Assembly (NCBI GenBank): GCA_039881145.1
Contig: JAYKKI010000061.1
Location: 9,216,501 to 9,280,500 of the forward strand
DNA: 64,000 bases
Source: Druceiella hillmani
Taxonomy: Eukaryota > Arthropoda > Insecta > Lepidoptera > Hepialidae
Direction of reading: 5' to 3'
Both the position numbers and the translations under genes were made by a program. Below, piece after piece: positions 63,977 through 64,000 of this stretch (position 1 is its first letter; the number at the start of each line of letters is the position of its first letter). Below the pieces are notes generated by a model. The model had not been told where the DNA came from and made no database searches. It saw only the letters and a list, made by a program, of their open reading frames with translations.

Positions 63977-64000
63977 TTTACACGACGTTTTGTACCAGTG

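Overview
This window looks like nuclear DNA from an insect, most likely a moth or butterfly (Lepidoptera). It is very AT-rich and intron-rich. It carries split UDP-glycosyltransferase (UGT) genes whose proteins resemble lepidopteran UGT33-type enzymes. It also carries insect-type mobile DNA: a LINE with an endonuclease and RNase H, PIF/Harbinger and piggyBac remnants, Helitron-like 3' ends and foldback MITEs. The species cannot be named from the sequence. All family assignments come from motif recognition, not database searches.

Every recognisable host gene is a UGT on the minus strand, so transcription runs from high to low coordinates. From left to right the window holds:
(1) the first 76 codons of a UGT running off the left edge (1-230);
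(2) a complete four-exon UGT, 'gene A' (exon 1 20902-21750, exon 2 16700-16922, exon 3 6529-6748, exon 4 4363-4645). Splice phases 0/1/2 agree at each junction and predict 524 aa;
(3) a second set of downstream exons (exon 2 41120-41342, exon 3 37607-37826, exon 4 35719-36004), preceded by three intact first exons at 46947-47795 (B1), 52358-53206 (C1) and 63125-63976 (D1).
B1, C1 and D1 all end in a phase-0 GTAAGT donor. No further exon 2-4 set is visible between or beyond them.

The most interesting reading is therefore a UGT1A-style locus. Alternative first exons, each encoding the whole aglycone-binding domain, would splice to one shared UDP-sugar-binding and membrane-anchor module. B1 and C1 arose by a segmental duplication of about 4 kb that copied only the first exon, its promoter and flanks. 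A patch of the intron beside them is about 99% identical, more alike than the exons themselves.

The rest is accessory DNA. Gene A's 10-kb intron 2 (6.7-16.7 kb) holds a dead Harbinger transposase, TIR elements, a gag fragment, a pair of 250-bp inverted repeats around simple and minisatellite arrays, and a 5'-truncated LINE copy. The intergenic space at 22-35.7 kb holds a longer LINE that has lost its reverse transcriptase, a foldback element and several unrelated perfect hairpins. The stretch at 57.9-62.9 kb is a higher-order satellite: a 144-bp unit in three arrays, with a near-identical spacer of about 1 kb between them (1,689-bp supra-period). If D1 splices to exon 2 at 41342, this satellite lies inside its intron.

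Functionally, the UGTs are expected to be ER-membrane enzymes that conjugate small lipophilic compounds (plant toxins, pigments, hormones, insecticides) with sugar from a UDP-sugar donor.
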